A stretch of 57,923 nucleotides of DNA from Bacteroidota bacterium. Lineage in GTDB: Bacteria; Bacteroidota; Ignavibacteria; Ignavibacteriales; Melioribacteraceae. Made by a program: the position numbers and the translations under genes. The stretch lies in contig JAEXUB010000194.1 in the NCBI GenBank assembly GCA_023453125.1, positions 1 through 57,923 of the forward strand, written 5' to 3'. Positions 43,511 through 52,322 of the stretch are shown here, in pieces. Position 1 is the first letter of the stretch; every line of letters starts with the position of its first letter. The notes beneath the pieces are model-generated. The model worked only from the letters and a program-made list of their open reading frames with translations. It ran no database searches and was not told the origin of the DNA.

Positions 43511-43540
43511 CATTATTTTGCATATTTATGCAATATAATG
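43511..43540. promoter_or_regulatory. ArgR operator (ARG box palindrome)
   Basis: CATTATTTTGCAT (43511-43523) and ATGCAATATAATG (43528-43540) form an inverted repeat matching at 12 of 13 positions with a 4-base ATTT centre. The core TGCAT-WWWW-ATGCA has the exact architecture of known ARG boxes (TGAAT-WWWW-ATTCA). It sits directly upstream of the -33 TTG of the argR promoter. Confidence 0.75.
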
Positions 43541-43580
43541 TTTATTTTTGAATAATGTTTGAAGTTTACTGTATTTTTAT

Positions 43581-43612
43581 GCCAAAATAAAAGGCCGCTT
43601 GATGGCGGCCTT
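43581..43612 (-). terminator. Terminator of the exopolysaccharide-type cluster
   Basis: Minus-strand AAGGCCGC pairs with GCGGCCTT around a 6-base loop, then TTATTTTGG. It lies 27 bases after the hybrid kinase stop, so it ends the cluster that begins at or beyond the right edge. Confidence 0.85.
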
Positions 43613-43639
43613 ATGTAAAAGTAAAGAGAGTTTTATTAT

Positions 43640-46498
43640 CTAAATGAATATTTTTTTGAGTATTTCGGTCAGCTTATCCCTCATAACCGGTTTTGATACA
43701 AAATCCTTAAAACCGGCGGCTATAAAATTCTCTCTGGCCCCGGGAAGCAGATATGCAGTACAAGCTATAATTGGAGTTTTTTCGTAGCCCGGCATCTTTT
43801 GAATTATTCTCATTGCATCCAATCCGTTATATTCCCCCTGAAGATTGATATCTAAAACAATAAAGTCATATTTATTGCTCTTTAGGTAAGGAATGGCTTT
43901 TTCAAAGCTTTCTGCGAAATCGATTTTTTTCATATCCTTCATCTGAGCCTTGAAAAGGATTTGAGAATCGACCTGGTCTTCAAGGTAAAAACAGCTAAGT
44001 GCGCTTAAATCAAATTTGTGTTTTTCTTCCCCTTTGGCGGGTTCCTGCTTCTTCTTTGCAGAAGATTCCTTTTCAACAGGTTCTTCTTCCGGAATATCCT
44101 GTTTCTGTGTTTCGGCAGGGGCAGGCAATGGTTTTAATTCTACCCTTTGTTCCGGCACTTCTCTTTCAAAGGAATCCGCAAAAACTTCACCGCTTTCCGG
44201 CAGCACATTAGGGAATATAATTGCATATTCAATCGGCTGCCCGGCCTTTTTGATAACATCTATCTTCCCCCCGAGAAGCTGGATAAGCTTTTGGACAAGC
44301 CTTATAGAGAACCTTGAAAAGCCAAGATGTTTTCTTACCGCGTTTTCGTCTTCTGTAAATACCTCCTGAAGTCCCTTCAACAGAAACGGAGAAATTGAAC
44401 TCTTCTGGTCCCTGATACTAACCAAAAATGAATTTGAATCGTGGCTATAGGCAGAAAGAAAAATACTCTTTTCTTTTGTAAGACTTACTGAAAACTTAAG
44501 GAGCAGAGTTAATAGTGAAATAAACCTCTGCTGGTCTGTTTCAAATTCCAGTGAGGAAGAAATCTTTCCGTATTCGAGAGAGATACCCCGGTCATCGGCC
44601 GATTTCTTTACATTTCCTCTCAGTTCATCAATTATACCGGTAAATCTGACCATATCTGTTTTGATTGTTACGGATTTCTGTTCAAGCGAAGTATATTCAA
44701 CTGCATTATCCATAATCTGAAGAAGCAGTTTCTGGTTTTCCTTAATAATTTCCGATACTTCTCTCTGTTCGCTGTTAGGTGAATTTATGCTTTCGAACAA
44801 TTCCTGCGTAAAGCCGAGAATAACATTTATCGGAGTAAGTATTTCGTGAAATACATTTGAAAGGAAGGAAGAGTCAATTGAAGAGACCGATGAAGCGGCA
44901 GTAGCAGTAACCGCCGATGATTCTGTCTTAACAACCAGTATAAAAGAATCGATATCTCCCTTAAAATTCACAATCGGCTTTGCAAATACCTCAGTATGTA
45001 CCTGTTCATTTGAATAATTTTTAAGAGTAAGCTCCAGGCTAACGGCTGATTTAGAGCCGGAATGAAAGATCTCCTTATTTACGCGGGCTCTGTCTGCATC
45101 AATGGCAAGACTCAGGAACGGCCTTTTTTCCAGGTCTTTTTTCGAAAACCCGAGAATTTTTGTCACCTGGTCATTAACCGATGTAATGAATCCGTCTGAA
45201 TCGGTAAACAGAATTAAATCCCCGGAGTGTTCAAAAGCAGCCTGATAATACTGTATTTTTTTGCCTGATTCCAGTTTCTCCGTAATATCCCTAACAATGT
45301 TGATGTGGGCTCTTTTCCCTTTGTATTCAAGAGAAGCTTTGCTGATTTCAACCATAATTGAAGAGCCGTCTTTTCTTTTATGTCTCCAGGGACCGGTAAA
45401 GGTACCCGCCATATTTTTGGAATCGGACGATTCGATTAATGTCTGGATATCTTCCGGCGCATATAGATCCGTTAAATCCATATTCAGAAGTTCATTTCTC
45501 TTATATCCATACATTCTGACGGCGGCATCATTTACTTCCAGAAATTTAAGATTGTCGATATCGTAAATGAATATCGCGTCGGGGCTGGTTTGCATTATTA
45601 AATCATACATAGTGCTTTTAATTTCTGTTTGTGATTGGTTAACTGCAGGAGGAAGAGTAATTTGTACAAACTGCAAAACGCCCGAATCATCGAAAATCTT
45701 AACAAATTCGAGACTGGTTTTTATTTTTTTATTGTTTGTTTCAATTGTAAGAGGATGCTGTTCCGTTTCATCTATTTTTCTTATGAACTCAATAAACTTA
45801 TTGTAAAATTTTGAATCGAACAGGTCGCTTATCATTTTACCTTTAAAAGAGGAGGAGATATTAAGAACTTCTCCGAACCCGCCGGTAAAGTCTATTATTT
45901 TTCCATACGGATCGACAATAATAACCGGTTCTTTGAACTGCTGCAGCGGGAGCATTTGAGGCATCTCAGCCGGCTGCTCCCTTATCTCTTCTTCCTGCTT
46001 TTTAACCGATACGCCTATTATGGCAACCACTTTATTATCCACATCAAGAAGGGGGAACTGAATTATCTGCTCATCATTTGTGAGATTCGTAAATATTGCT
46101 GTCGAAATACCTTCAAGTATAACAGAATTTGAGGTATCCAGAATATAACTGTTCATTATTGAAAACATATTTTTCTGGAACGGAGGCACAAAATCGGATT
46201 CTAATTTGTTTTCGAGCTGTGCTGTCCTTACTCCGACGGCTTTTGCAAACCGGTCATTAGCAATAATATATTTACCTGACGGCTCCTTAATCCAGAAGAA
46301 GCCGGAGAGTTTATTAACCAGTTTCTGGATATTCGATTTTTCAATAAAGGTAAATGGAAAACTCGATTTAATTTTCTGAATAATTTCGATTACCGGCTCT
46401 TCCTTAATAATCTCGGCAATATCTGCCGTATAAACCTTAATACGGGTTCCTTCCGTCTTCAAATTGTCTTCATTTTCCATATTAAGATTTCTTTCCAT
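43640..46498 (-). CDS. PAS-rich hybrid sensor protein with degenerate kinase domain and intact receiver
   Basis: 952 residues, no signal peptide. Four PAS-like domains (about 50-165, 185-285, 300-405, 415-525; the third carries DLYAPED and VRDITEK). A HisKA helix follows with FHEILTP, His551. The ATPase domain (about 650-765) has lost its signature: the N-box Asn region reads SLLTLLLKFS, no DxGxG is found (IRDQKSSISP), and the G2 loop is HLGFSRFS. A receiver at 830-950 is complete (acidic pair ED at 840-841, Asp883, Lys936). So ATP-dependent autophosphorylation looks doubtful while the receiver could be phosphorylated by another kinase. Last gene of the cluster. Confidence 0.85.
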   Translation of the reverse strand: MERNLNMENEDNLKTEGTRIKVYTADIAEIIKEEPVIEIIQKIKSSFPFTFIEKSNIQKLVNKLSGFFWIKEPSGKYIIANDRFAKAVGVRTAQLENKLESDFVPPFQKNMFSIMNSYILDTSNSVILEGISTAIFTNLTNDEQIIQFPLLDVDNKVVAIIGVSVKKQEEEIREQPAEMPQMLPLQQFKEPVIIVDPYGKIIDFTGGFGEVLNISSSFKGKMISDLFDSKFYNKFIEFIRKIDETEQHPLTIETNNKKIKTSLEFVKIFDDSGVLQFVQITLPPAVNQSQTEIKSTMYDLIMQTSPDAIFIYDIDNLKFLEVNDAAVRMYGYKRNELLNMDLTDLYAPEDIQTLIESSDSKNMAGTFTGPWRHKRKDGSSIMVEISKASLEYKGKRAHINIVRDITEKLESGKKIQYYQAAFEHSGDLILFTDSDGFITSVNDQVTKILGFSKKDLEKRPFLSLAIDADRARVNKEIFHSGSKSAVSLELTLKNYSNEQVHTEVFAKPIVNFKGDIDSFILVVKTESSAVTATAASSVSSIDSSFLSNVFHEILTPINVILGFTQELFESINSPNSEQREVSEIIKENQKLLLQIMDNAVEYTSLEQKSVTIKTDMVRFTGIIDELRGNVKKSADDRGISLEYGKISSSLEFETDQQRFISLLTLLLKFSVSLTKEKSIFLSAYSHDSNSFLVSIRDQKSSISPFLLKGLQEVFTEDENAVRKHLGFSRFSIRLVQKLIQLLGGKIDVIKKAGQPIEYAIIFPNVLPESGEVFADSFEREVPEQRVELKPLPAPAETQKQDIPEEEPVEKESSAKKKQEPAKGEEKHKFDLSALSCFYLEDQVDSQILFKAQMKDMKKIDFAESFEKAIPYLKSNKYDFIVLDINLQGEYNGLDAMRIIQKMPGYEKTPIIACTAYLLPGARENFIAAGFKDFVSKPVMRDKLTEILKKIFI

Positions 46499-46502
46499 AA
46501 AA

Positions 46503-48344
46503 TTAGAGAACCCTTGCCGTTACGGTTAATATGTTAGAGTATTCAGAATAGCCCTGATTAAATATAGCCCTTACACGGTAGTTATAGGTAGCTCCGGCCT
46601 GAATACTGTAAGTGTCTGAATATGATGCGACAGAACCGGGTGAGGATGGAATAAGTCCTATTTCTGTCCAGTATGTATCATCCTGATAGGATAATTTTCT
46701 TTCAATCGCAAAGCCGACTTCATTTGTAAAGTTGTCGTTCCACCTTATTCTTATGTAATTAGTGCCGACATCATATGCAAGAAGATTGAATGAACCCGCT
46801 GTACCGGAAGTGCTTATTTCACTCGAAAAATCGGAATACAGATTACCTTTATAAGCCCTTATCTTAAAATAGTAGGTAAAATTGGCAGAGGGGACAAAAG
46901 TTACTGCCGCATTAAAATTAGCCGCGTATCTCTCTATAAGATTATATTGAGGAGTTAATCCGTCCCTTCTCCAAAGCTCAAAACCTTCTTCGTCATTAGA
47001 ATTGTCGTTCCAGAAAAGAGAAATCCTGGTAAGATTTGCAGGGTCTGCAACAAGCCTGAAATTGGATGGAGCCAATGGAGGCAGAACAGGTATGAATACA
47101 GTATCTTCATTAGAATATGCAGTATAAAGACCTGAATAGCTATATTCTCTAACCCTGTAAGTATAATAATTATTTGGAACCAGCAAGCTGTCATCCGTAA
47201 AACGGCGAGTGAACATATTATTGAAGGCAGCACGCGGATTAAACCTTCCTGAAGGGCCGTCTTTTCTTTCGATATAGGTGATGGTATTGAAATTAGATGA
47301 ATTCCATACCACGTCAACTTTCCGTGTAGTATAATTAAAATCAGCCTTCAATTGAGATGGAGGTGTATCAGCAGCAGGAGTTGTAATTGAAACTTCAGCC
47401 GAATACGGGCTGGACGCTGTGCCTGTAAATGCCGCCACCCTGTATTTATATGCGGTCTGTGTCTGTATTGTTTCATCTTTATATACTGTAACATTAGTTG
47501 GCACGGTTCCAATCCATTCAAACTCGCCTGTAACGGCAGAGGCCCTCTCAACACGGAATCCGTTTTCAAATGAGGAATTATCTGTCCATGTAAGTTCAAC
47601 TATATTTGCGGCAGTAGCTTTAGCCGCCAGATTGGTAGGGGCAATTAAAGTATTTACCTCGTTACTGTATCCGGATACCCCAGAAGAATGCCCTGCCCTT
47701 ACTTTGTAAAAATAAATCGTATAAGCAGAAGGTACATCATCGGTAGTATAGAACTGGTTCTCAGTAAGCGATTTAATCATCCTGTAATTGCCTGTAATAC
47801 CATCCTTTCTCCAAACTTCGAACCTGTTTTCATTGTCAGAGCTGTCAATCCACGATAGATTAAACCGGGTATCATTTTCCTTGGCTATTCTCAATTTTCC
47901 GGGGGCTTTCGGTGGAGTAGGCTTAACATATAATCCGGTTTGAATTGTGCTTTTCTTCTCCTTGCCCGATTTGCTCCTGGCAATTACGTGATAACTGATT
48001 TTCTGGTAAAGATAGGTATCGGGGACTTCCAGATAAATTTTTGTTTTGGCTGTGCTAGTTGCGCTGACTTCGTATGAACTTGTGGAAATATTATTTACAA
48101 ACACTTCAAATTCCGCAAATCCGGAACCTGAAGGATCGCTTGCGGTATATGTAATATCATTTTTGCCTACATAAACAGTATCACCTGTTGAAGGGGAGGC
48201 AATATCAATTGTAGGAGTTGTATAACCCGAACTGCCTGTACTATCGGTTACTGATTCAACGCATCCGGTTTTGGTAAGCAGCGTAATCCCCGCAAAAAAG
48301 AGGATTAATAAATAGAGCCTGTTTAATTTCCTGTTCAATTGCAT
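46503..48344 (-). CDS. Secreted protein with five fibronectin III domains
   Basis: 613 residues. N-terminal signal, perhaps a lipoprotein: the hydrophobic run ends LLTKTGC, but Lys at -3 is unusual for a lipobox. Then an Ig-like region (about 45-135) followed by five FN3 repeats of about 95 residues, each with the pattern LxWxDxSxxExxFxVxR and a Y.YRVRA ending. No catalytic domain. It could bind polymer or other surface components, or act as a spacer. Spacing of 45 bases from the deacetylase-fold gene and 4 from the hybrid sensor. Confidence 0.8.
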   Translation of the reverse strand: MQLNRKLNRLYLLILFFAGITLLTKTGCVESVTDSTGSSGYTTPTIDIASPSTGDTVYVGKNDITYTASDPSGSGFAEFEVFVNNISTSSYEVSATSTAKTKIYLEVPDTYLYQKISYHVIARSKSGKEKKSTIQTGLYVKPTPPKAPGKLRIAKENDTRFNLSWIDSSDNENRFEVWRKDGITGNYRMIKSLTENQFYTTDDVPSAYTIYFYKVRAGHSSGVSGYSNEVNTLIAPTNLAAKATAANIVELTWTDNSSFENGFRVERASAVTGEFEWIGTVPTNVTVYKDETIQTQTAYKYRVAAFTGTASSPYSAEVSITTPAADTPPSQLKADFNYTTRKVDVVWNSSNFNTITYIERKDGPSGRFNPRAAFNNMFTRRFTDDSLLVPNNYYTYRVREYSYSGLYTAYSNEDTVFIPVLPPLAPSNFRLVADPANLTRISLFWNDNSNDEEGFELWRRDGLTPQYNLIERYAANFNAAVTFVPSANFTYYFKIRAYKGNLYSDFSSEISTSGTAGSFNLLAYDVGTNYIRIRWNDNFTNEVGFAIERKLSYQDDTYWTEIGLIPSSPGSVASYSDTYSIQAGATYNYRVRAIFNQGYSEYSNILTVTARVL

Positions 48345-48389
48345 CTCATTATTCTAATTTTTAAAGATACTAATTTTATTTATCAGATA

Positions 48390-50303
48390 TCATCTCTCAA
48401 TATTTTCAAAATCGATTACCAGAGAACGGGTTTCATGCGGGTCCATTTCATCTATGTAAAGATAAAGAGTCTGCTCATTCTCCATTAGCTGGAATTTTGG
48501 AATTTTAGTGTTTATGATATCCGATGAAACCAAAATGTTTTTTACACGCTTATTAAGATTAATATGGACAATGAATTTATCCGAAATTCTGTCTGTCGGG
48601 TTGTTAACCTGGACAGCAATTCTTCTTGCGCTTCTGTTTTCCTGCCTTACTTCCACCCCTTCTTTTTTCTTCCACCAGGTCTTGAGCTGTTCAAGGTCGG
48701 TAATCCACATCTTCTTGCTTTTCATATAATTGATCATTTCGCCAACAACACCTGCGTATTCAGGCCTAAGCTGGCCATCTGTATGAACCTTAAGAACCAA
48801 AAGCCCCCCTTCAAAAAGAAGCCTGTCTACATCCTCTTCGTATGTATATCTCTGGAATGAAGTACTTGTAAGCTTTTTCCGGTTAATAACTTCATAATCA
48901 TCCCTGGCAGTCTTAGTAATAATCATAAGCTCTTTTCCGTTACGGATATGAAAACGGGGAACGGAACGGTCTGTGAGAGAATCGGTAACAAGGAATTGAA
49001 TATCCTCATTTGACATAGCCTGAAGAGTATTCTCATCGTAAAATCCGTATAGAGGCATAATAGTATTTGCCTTAACTTTATTTGAGGCAAAAATATTATA
49101 GTTGCCATCCTTAAGAGCTTTAAACTGGTCTTCTTTGCTGTCGAGCTTATTTACAGTATCCATAGCCGAAGTTATAAATCCGACATCAATAATGGCCCCT
49201 ATTCCGGCATTCTTGGGGAGCTGCGCAATTATATTTTTATTCTTCATTGCCTTTTCGGGGGAAATGAAATAAGTCGCGTTTATTCTATTGTCCGCCAGCA
49301 GTTTTGTAATATTGTGTATATTCCATTCCTCATTGGCAATAGTAGGTACAATAATAGCAGCTGCATCATACTGCGAAGGCCAGTCTTTAATATAGCTTGT
49401 AGGATTGTAAGTAAGCCAGTTAACTGAATTGAGAAGGAGTCTTTCAAAATAAATATTGTCTTCCTGTTCCCCTCCATAGATGGAGTTTATTTCAAAACCA
49501 AACCATACAAATCTTCCCTTGCCGTAGGTGCCGAAAGAAATACCTGCGCTCTTCCTAATTTCCTCCATAACAAGCCCTGCTTCGTACCTGAAATCGTACC
49601 AGAAACTTACCTGTGTCGTTCTCGGCTCCATTACTTCGGCATAAATCGGCCTGTCCCACGTTGCAATTTTAAGATTATATCCGGTAGGAATTCCCCCTGT
49701 CAACGGAAGATTTCCCCTGAGGGTATGGACCTTAAATTTATCTACCTCCTCCGGTTTAATCTCCTTAGTGAAATTCATTCCGAAAACTTCGGTAAAGAAG
49801 TTCCATCCTCTCCACTTTCCTTCATCTGAATAGGTAGCGATACCCCCCGTTACAAATACGCTTCCCCCCTTTTCAATAAACTTTTTAATCTGAACAATTT
49901 CTTTTTCGCTTATCGATTTAGAGCCGGGGAGAATAAGGACTTTATAATTCATATGATGCCCTTTTTCGATAGTCGAATCCTCGATTATATCATAAGGCAT
50001 CTTTATTGATTTTTTAAGGTATTCCTCCCAGGTTTTCACATTATCGTAAAGCCAGGTGCTCCCGGCAGGCTGCAGCATGTTTTCGGTATATTTCGAGTAA
50101 AGAATAGCTGCTTTCTTTTCCTTGTCATAGGAAAGGAATTTCAGATTTTCTTTAGAAGGGATAATCTCTTTTAGATCATAATTGCCGTAGATGTTCTTTA
50201 CAATCAGAAGGAACACAAGAATACCGGCAACGAGAAGAAATAATCCGCTGAAAAGAATAATAAGGTAATTTACCTTAAAGCTCTTTTGCTTTTTTACCGC
50301 CAC
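48390..50303 (-). CDS. Membrane-anchored protein with pseudo-deacetylase (NodB-like) domain
   Basis: 637 residues, GTG start with GAGGAT upstream, overlapping the previous gene by 10 bases. One TM helix (12-36), an amidotransferase/DJ-1-like domain (about 60-300; KVLILPGSKS, EKGGSVFVTGG, GKGRFVWFGFE), then a domain (about 312-540) with the layout of polysaccharide deacetylases: INATYFI, PLYGFYDENT and VLKVHTDG. The metal-binding motifs are gone: VPTIANE stands where TxDDG should be and IGAIIDVGFITS where HxxxH should be. A beta-sandwich ends the protein. Probably extracytoplasmic; function structural or carbohydrate-binding. Confidence 0.65.
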   Translation of the reverse strand: MAVKKQKSFKVNYLIILFSGLFLLVAGILVFLLIVKNIYGNYDLKEIIPSKENLKFLSYDKEKKAAILYSKYTENMLQPAGSTWLYDNVKTWEEYLKKSIKMPYDIIEDSTIEKGHHMNYKVLILPGSKSISEKEIVQIKKFIEKGGSVFVTGGIATYSDEGKWRGWNFFTEVFGMNFTKEIKPEEVDKFKVHTLRGNLPLTGGIPTGYNLKIATWDRPIYAEVMEPRTTQVSFWYDFRYEAGLVMEEIRKSAGISFGTYGKGRFVWFGFEINSIYGGEQEDNIYFERLLLNSVNWLTYNPTSYIKDWPSQYDAAAIIVPTIANEEWNIHNITKLLADNRINATYFISPEKAMKNKNIIAQLPKNAGIGAIIDVGFITSAMDTVNKLDSKEDQFKALKDGNYNIFASNKVKANTIMPLYGFYDENTLQAMSNEDIQFLVTDSLTDRSVPRFHIRNGKELMIITKTARDDYEVINRKKLTSTSFQRYTYEEDVDRLLFEGGLLVLKVHTDGQLRPEYAGVVGEMINYMKSKKMWITDLEQLKTWWKKKEGVEVRQENRSARRIAVQVNNPTDRISDKFIVHINLNKRVKNILVSSDIINTKIPKFQLMENEQTLYLYIDEMDPHETRSLVIDFENIER

Positions 50304-50776
50304 TTAAGGCTATCCTCTTTCTTTTCTTCTTTAATCGGTTCAACATAACCGTCGCTTGTATAGCGCATCATTTTTTTACGAGGTCCCTTCTCTTCGGTTG
50401 AAAAACCGTCCGAAGTCGGGCGCTGGTATCTGCTTTCGGTAGTACCCGGAGCCTGCGATACATAAGTAGGGCGCAATTCCGGTCCTGCCCCCATTTTCTC
50501 CTGCTGCGGAGTAAAAACCGGCTGCTGGTATTCAGCTGCTTCCCTCATGGGCTGGTCTGCAATAGTTCTTCTCATAGCCGGCTGTGCCGCCTGCTGTTCT
50601 GCATACATAGGAGCGGGTGCAAGAAGTTCTGCCGGTATTGTAGCCGGTTGAGGAGCCTGTGCAACTTTTCCCTTTTTCTCTCTTACTTTGTAGAGGATAT
50701 AAGCCCCTACCGCAAGCATAAACGTGGATATGGTAGCCACGAGAATAATTAATGAAAGGATAGGTATTAATTCCAT
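50294..50776 (-). CDS. Single-pass membrane protein with Pro/Gln-rich cytoplasmic tail
   Basis: 160 residues: one TM helix (about 5-29), then basic residues KVREKKGK, implying N-out/C-in, then about 110 residues rich in Pro, Gln, Ala and Glu of low complexity, ending with a lysine-rich end. No recognised family. Its place between the glycosyltransferase and the deacetylase-fold gene resembles that of small accessory membrane proteins (PgaD, BcsF) but no sequence similarity is evident. Confidence 0.6.
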   Translation of the reverse strand: MELIPILSLIILVATISTFMLAVGAYILYKVREKKGKVAQAPQPATIPAELLAPAPMYAEQQAAQPAMRRTIADQPMREAAEYQQPVFTPQQEKMGAGPELRPTYVSQAPGTTESRYQRPTSDGFSTEEKGPRKKMMRYTSDGYVEPIKEEKKEDSLKWR

Positions 50777-50796
50777 TTACAACCTCACTTTAAAAT

Positions 50797-52224
50797 TTAT
50801 TTAACTGCCGGAGCACCTGCCGGCGCCGGACCGGCCATTCCTTTTCTTTCAAGTTTGCCCCAGGTCATCTGAATGCCCAGGAACTCTTCAACTGTTGCCA
50901 TCGCCTTGGTAATATCAATAAGAAGAATGAAAACCATTCGGTATACAATGGCATAAGGTACAAGCCTGAAGTCCTCTTTCTCCGCGGCAATACAGTATAC
51001 CGCCGCCATAACGTCAAGTATGGCTATTCCGACCCACCAAAGAAAGATAAATATCGATTTTTCATAAAAAAGAGCTACCGCAATAAAGAAGAGATTTACG
51101 AATATATTCATTGCGGGCCATACGAGCGACTCATAGAACATAGACCAGAGAATAATGGTATTATTAAAATTTATAGTCGGATTATAAATATGTTTTTTGT
51201 GTTTTCTGATAGCCTGAAGAATTCCGCGGGTCCAGCGGTATCTCTGCTTAAGGAGCTGATGAATTGTCTCCGGGGCTTCGGTAAAAGCAATCGCATTCGG
51301 CTCATATTCAATTTTCCATCCTTTAGCAAGAATTTTCAGTGTAACGTCTGCATCCTCGGCAAAGGTATCGCTTGAATAAAAACCGGCATCACGGAGAGCG
51401 GTCTTTCTGAAAATACCCATCGGCCCGGGAATAATGTTTACCATCTTAACAAAACCCTGAGCGCTTCGCGCCATATTCAATCCTTCAAGATATTCAAGAG
51501 CCTGAAGGTCGGTAAGCATTCTTTTTCTGTTCTGAACCTTAACATTCCCTGCCACGGCTCCAACGGCCGGATCAATAAAATGTTTCATCCCCATCTTAAG
51601 ACAGTTTGATGAGAGCTGGGAGTCGCCGTCCATACATAAAACAAACTGCGCCTGCGAATATTGAATTCCGGCATTGAGCGACTTAGCCTTACCGCTGTTG
51701 GCTTTATTAATTAAAGATACTTTTACCAGTGAAGAACGCCCGCGCTGATATCCGACAAGAGTTTCGGCCACTTCGGCAGTCTTATCCGATGAGCCGTCAT
51801 TTATTATTATTATTTCATAATTGGGATAATCAATGTGAAGAAGGGATTCAACAGAAAACCGGACTACCTTTTCCTCGTTAAAAACAGGAACCAGAATAGA
51901 TACAAACGGGTAATAGTTTTCCTTCTCTTCAACCGTATATTTTGTGATATAGAGATAAGCCATTACAAGAATTGAGAAATAACGGAGTAGAAGCACAAAC
52001 AGAAAGATTACAAGAGATACAATCGAAGAATATACAAACAATCCGCTCCAGGAAAGAACGGTTAAAGGGAGGGTAATAAGGATAATTAGAAGGAAAATTA
52101 CAGAAAGTGTCCCGCTGACGAAAATAAAGCGTTTCTTTTCTTTTTCTTCGTTTCTCTGAGGTGCCTTAATTTCCCTGTTATCCAGGGCAATCTGATACCT
52201 GTTTATTTTAGGCCCTTTATCCAT
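50797..52224 (-). CDS. Processive family-2 glycosyltransferase (PgaC/BcsA-like)
   Basis: 475 residues. Two N-terminal TMs (about 36-57 and 62-95), a GT-A domain (105-335) with NDGSSD (142-147), DGD (199-201), EDAD (290-293) and QRYRW (327-331), then three C-terminal TMs. This D,D,D,QxxRW set marks processive polymerising enzymes (IcaA/PgaC, BcsA, hyaluronan synthase). Length and lack of a PilZ domain favour the PgaC/IcaA type. The sugar is not determined. It would both polymerise and export the chain across the inner membrane. The C-terminal tail is Ala/Pro rich. Confidence 0.85.
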   Translation of the reverse strand: MDKGPKINRYQIALDNREIKAPQRNEEKEKKRFIFVSGTLSVIFLLIILITLPLTVLSWSGLFVYSSIVSLVIFLFVLLLRYFSILVMAYLYITKYTVEEKENYYPFVSILVPVFNEEKVVRFSVESLLHIDYPNYEIIIINDGSSDKTAEVAETLVGYQRGRSSLVKVSLINKANSGKAKSLNAGIQYSQAQFVLCMDGDSQLSSNCLKMGMKHFIDPAVGAVAGNVKVQNRKRMLTDLQALEYLEGLNMARSAQGFVKMVNIIPGPMGIFRKTALRDAGFYSSDTFAEDADVTLKILAKGWKIEYEPNAIAFTEAPETIHQLLKQRYRWTRGILQAIRKHKKHIYNPTINFNNTIILWSMFYESLVWPAMNIFVNLFFIAVALFYEKSIFIFLWWVGIAILDVMAAVYCIAAEKEDFRLVPYAIVYRMVFILLIDITKAMATVEEFLGIQMTWGKLERKGMAGPAPAGAPAVK

Positions 52225-52283
52225 ACTTTCTTTTTCTATATATACTGAACATAAATGAGAAAATATTTATTCCATTTTCCTTT

Positions 52284-52318
52284 TAAAAGAGTAAATCCGG
52301 GGAAATGTGTCTCTTTTA
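52284..52318 (-). promoter_or_regulatory. Stem-loop in the 5' untranslated region
   Basis: TAAAAGAG (52284-52291) and CTCTTTTA (52311-52318) pair perfectly around a 19-base loop. If the promoter next to it is real, this hairpin would sit at the very start of the message, about 60-95 bases before the start codon. It does not resemble a known riboswitch to me. Confidence 0.4.
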
Positions 52319-52322
52319 TAGA

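Noticed and set aside
46503..48344. Type IX secretion C-terminal domain in the FN3 proteins
   Set aside because: No conserved C-terminal sorting sequence could be seen; the proteins end with an FN3 strand.
52284..52318. c-di-GMP riboswitch before the glycosyltransferase
   Set aside because: The hairpin is a single stem with an unstructured loop and lacks the conserved core and paired arms of GEMM-type riboswitches.
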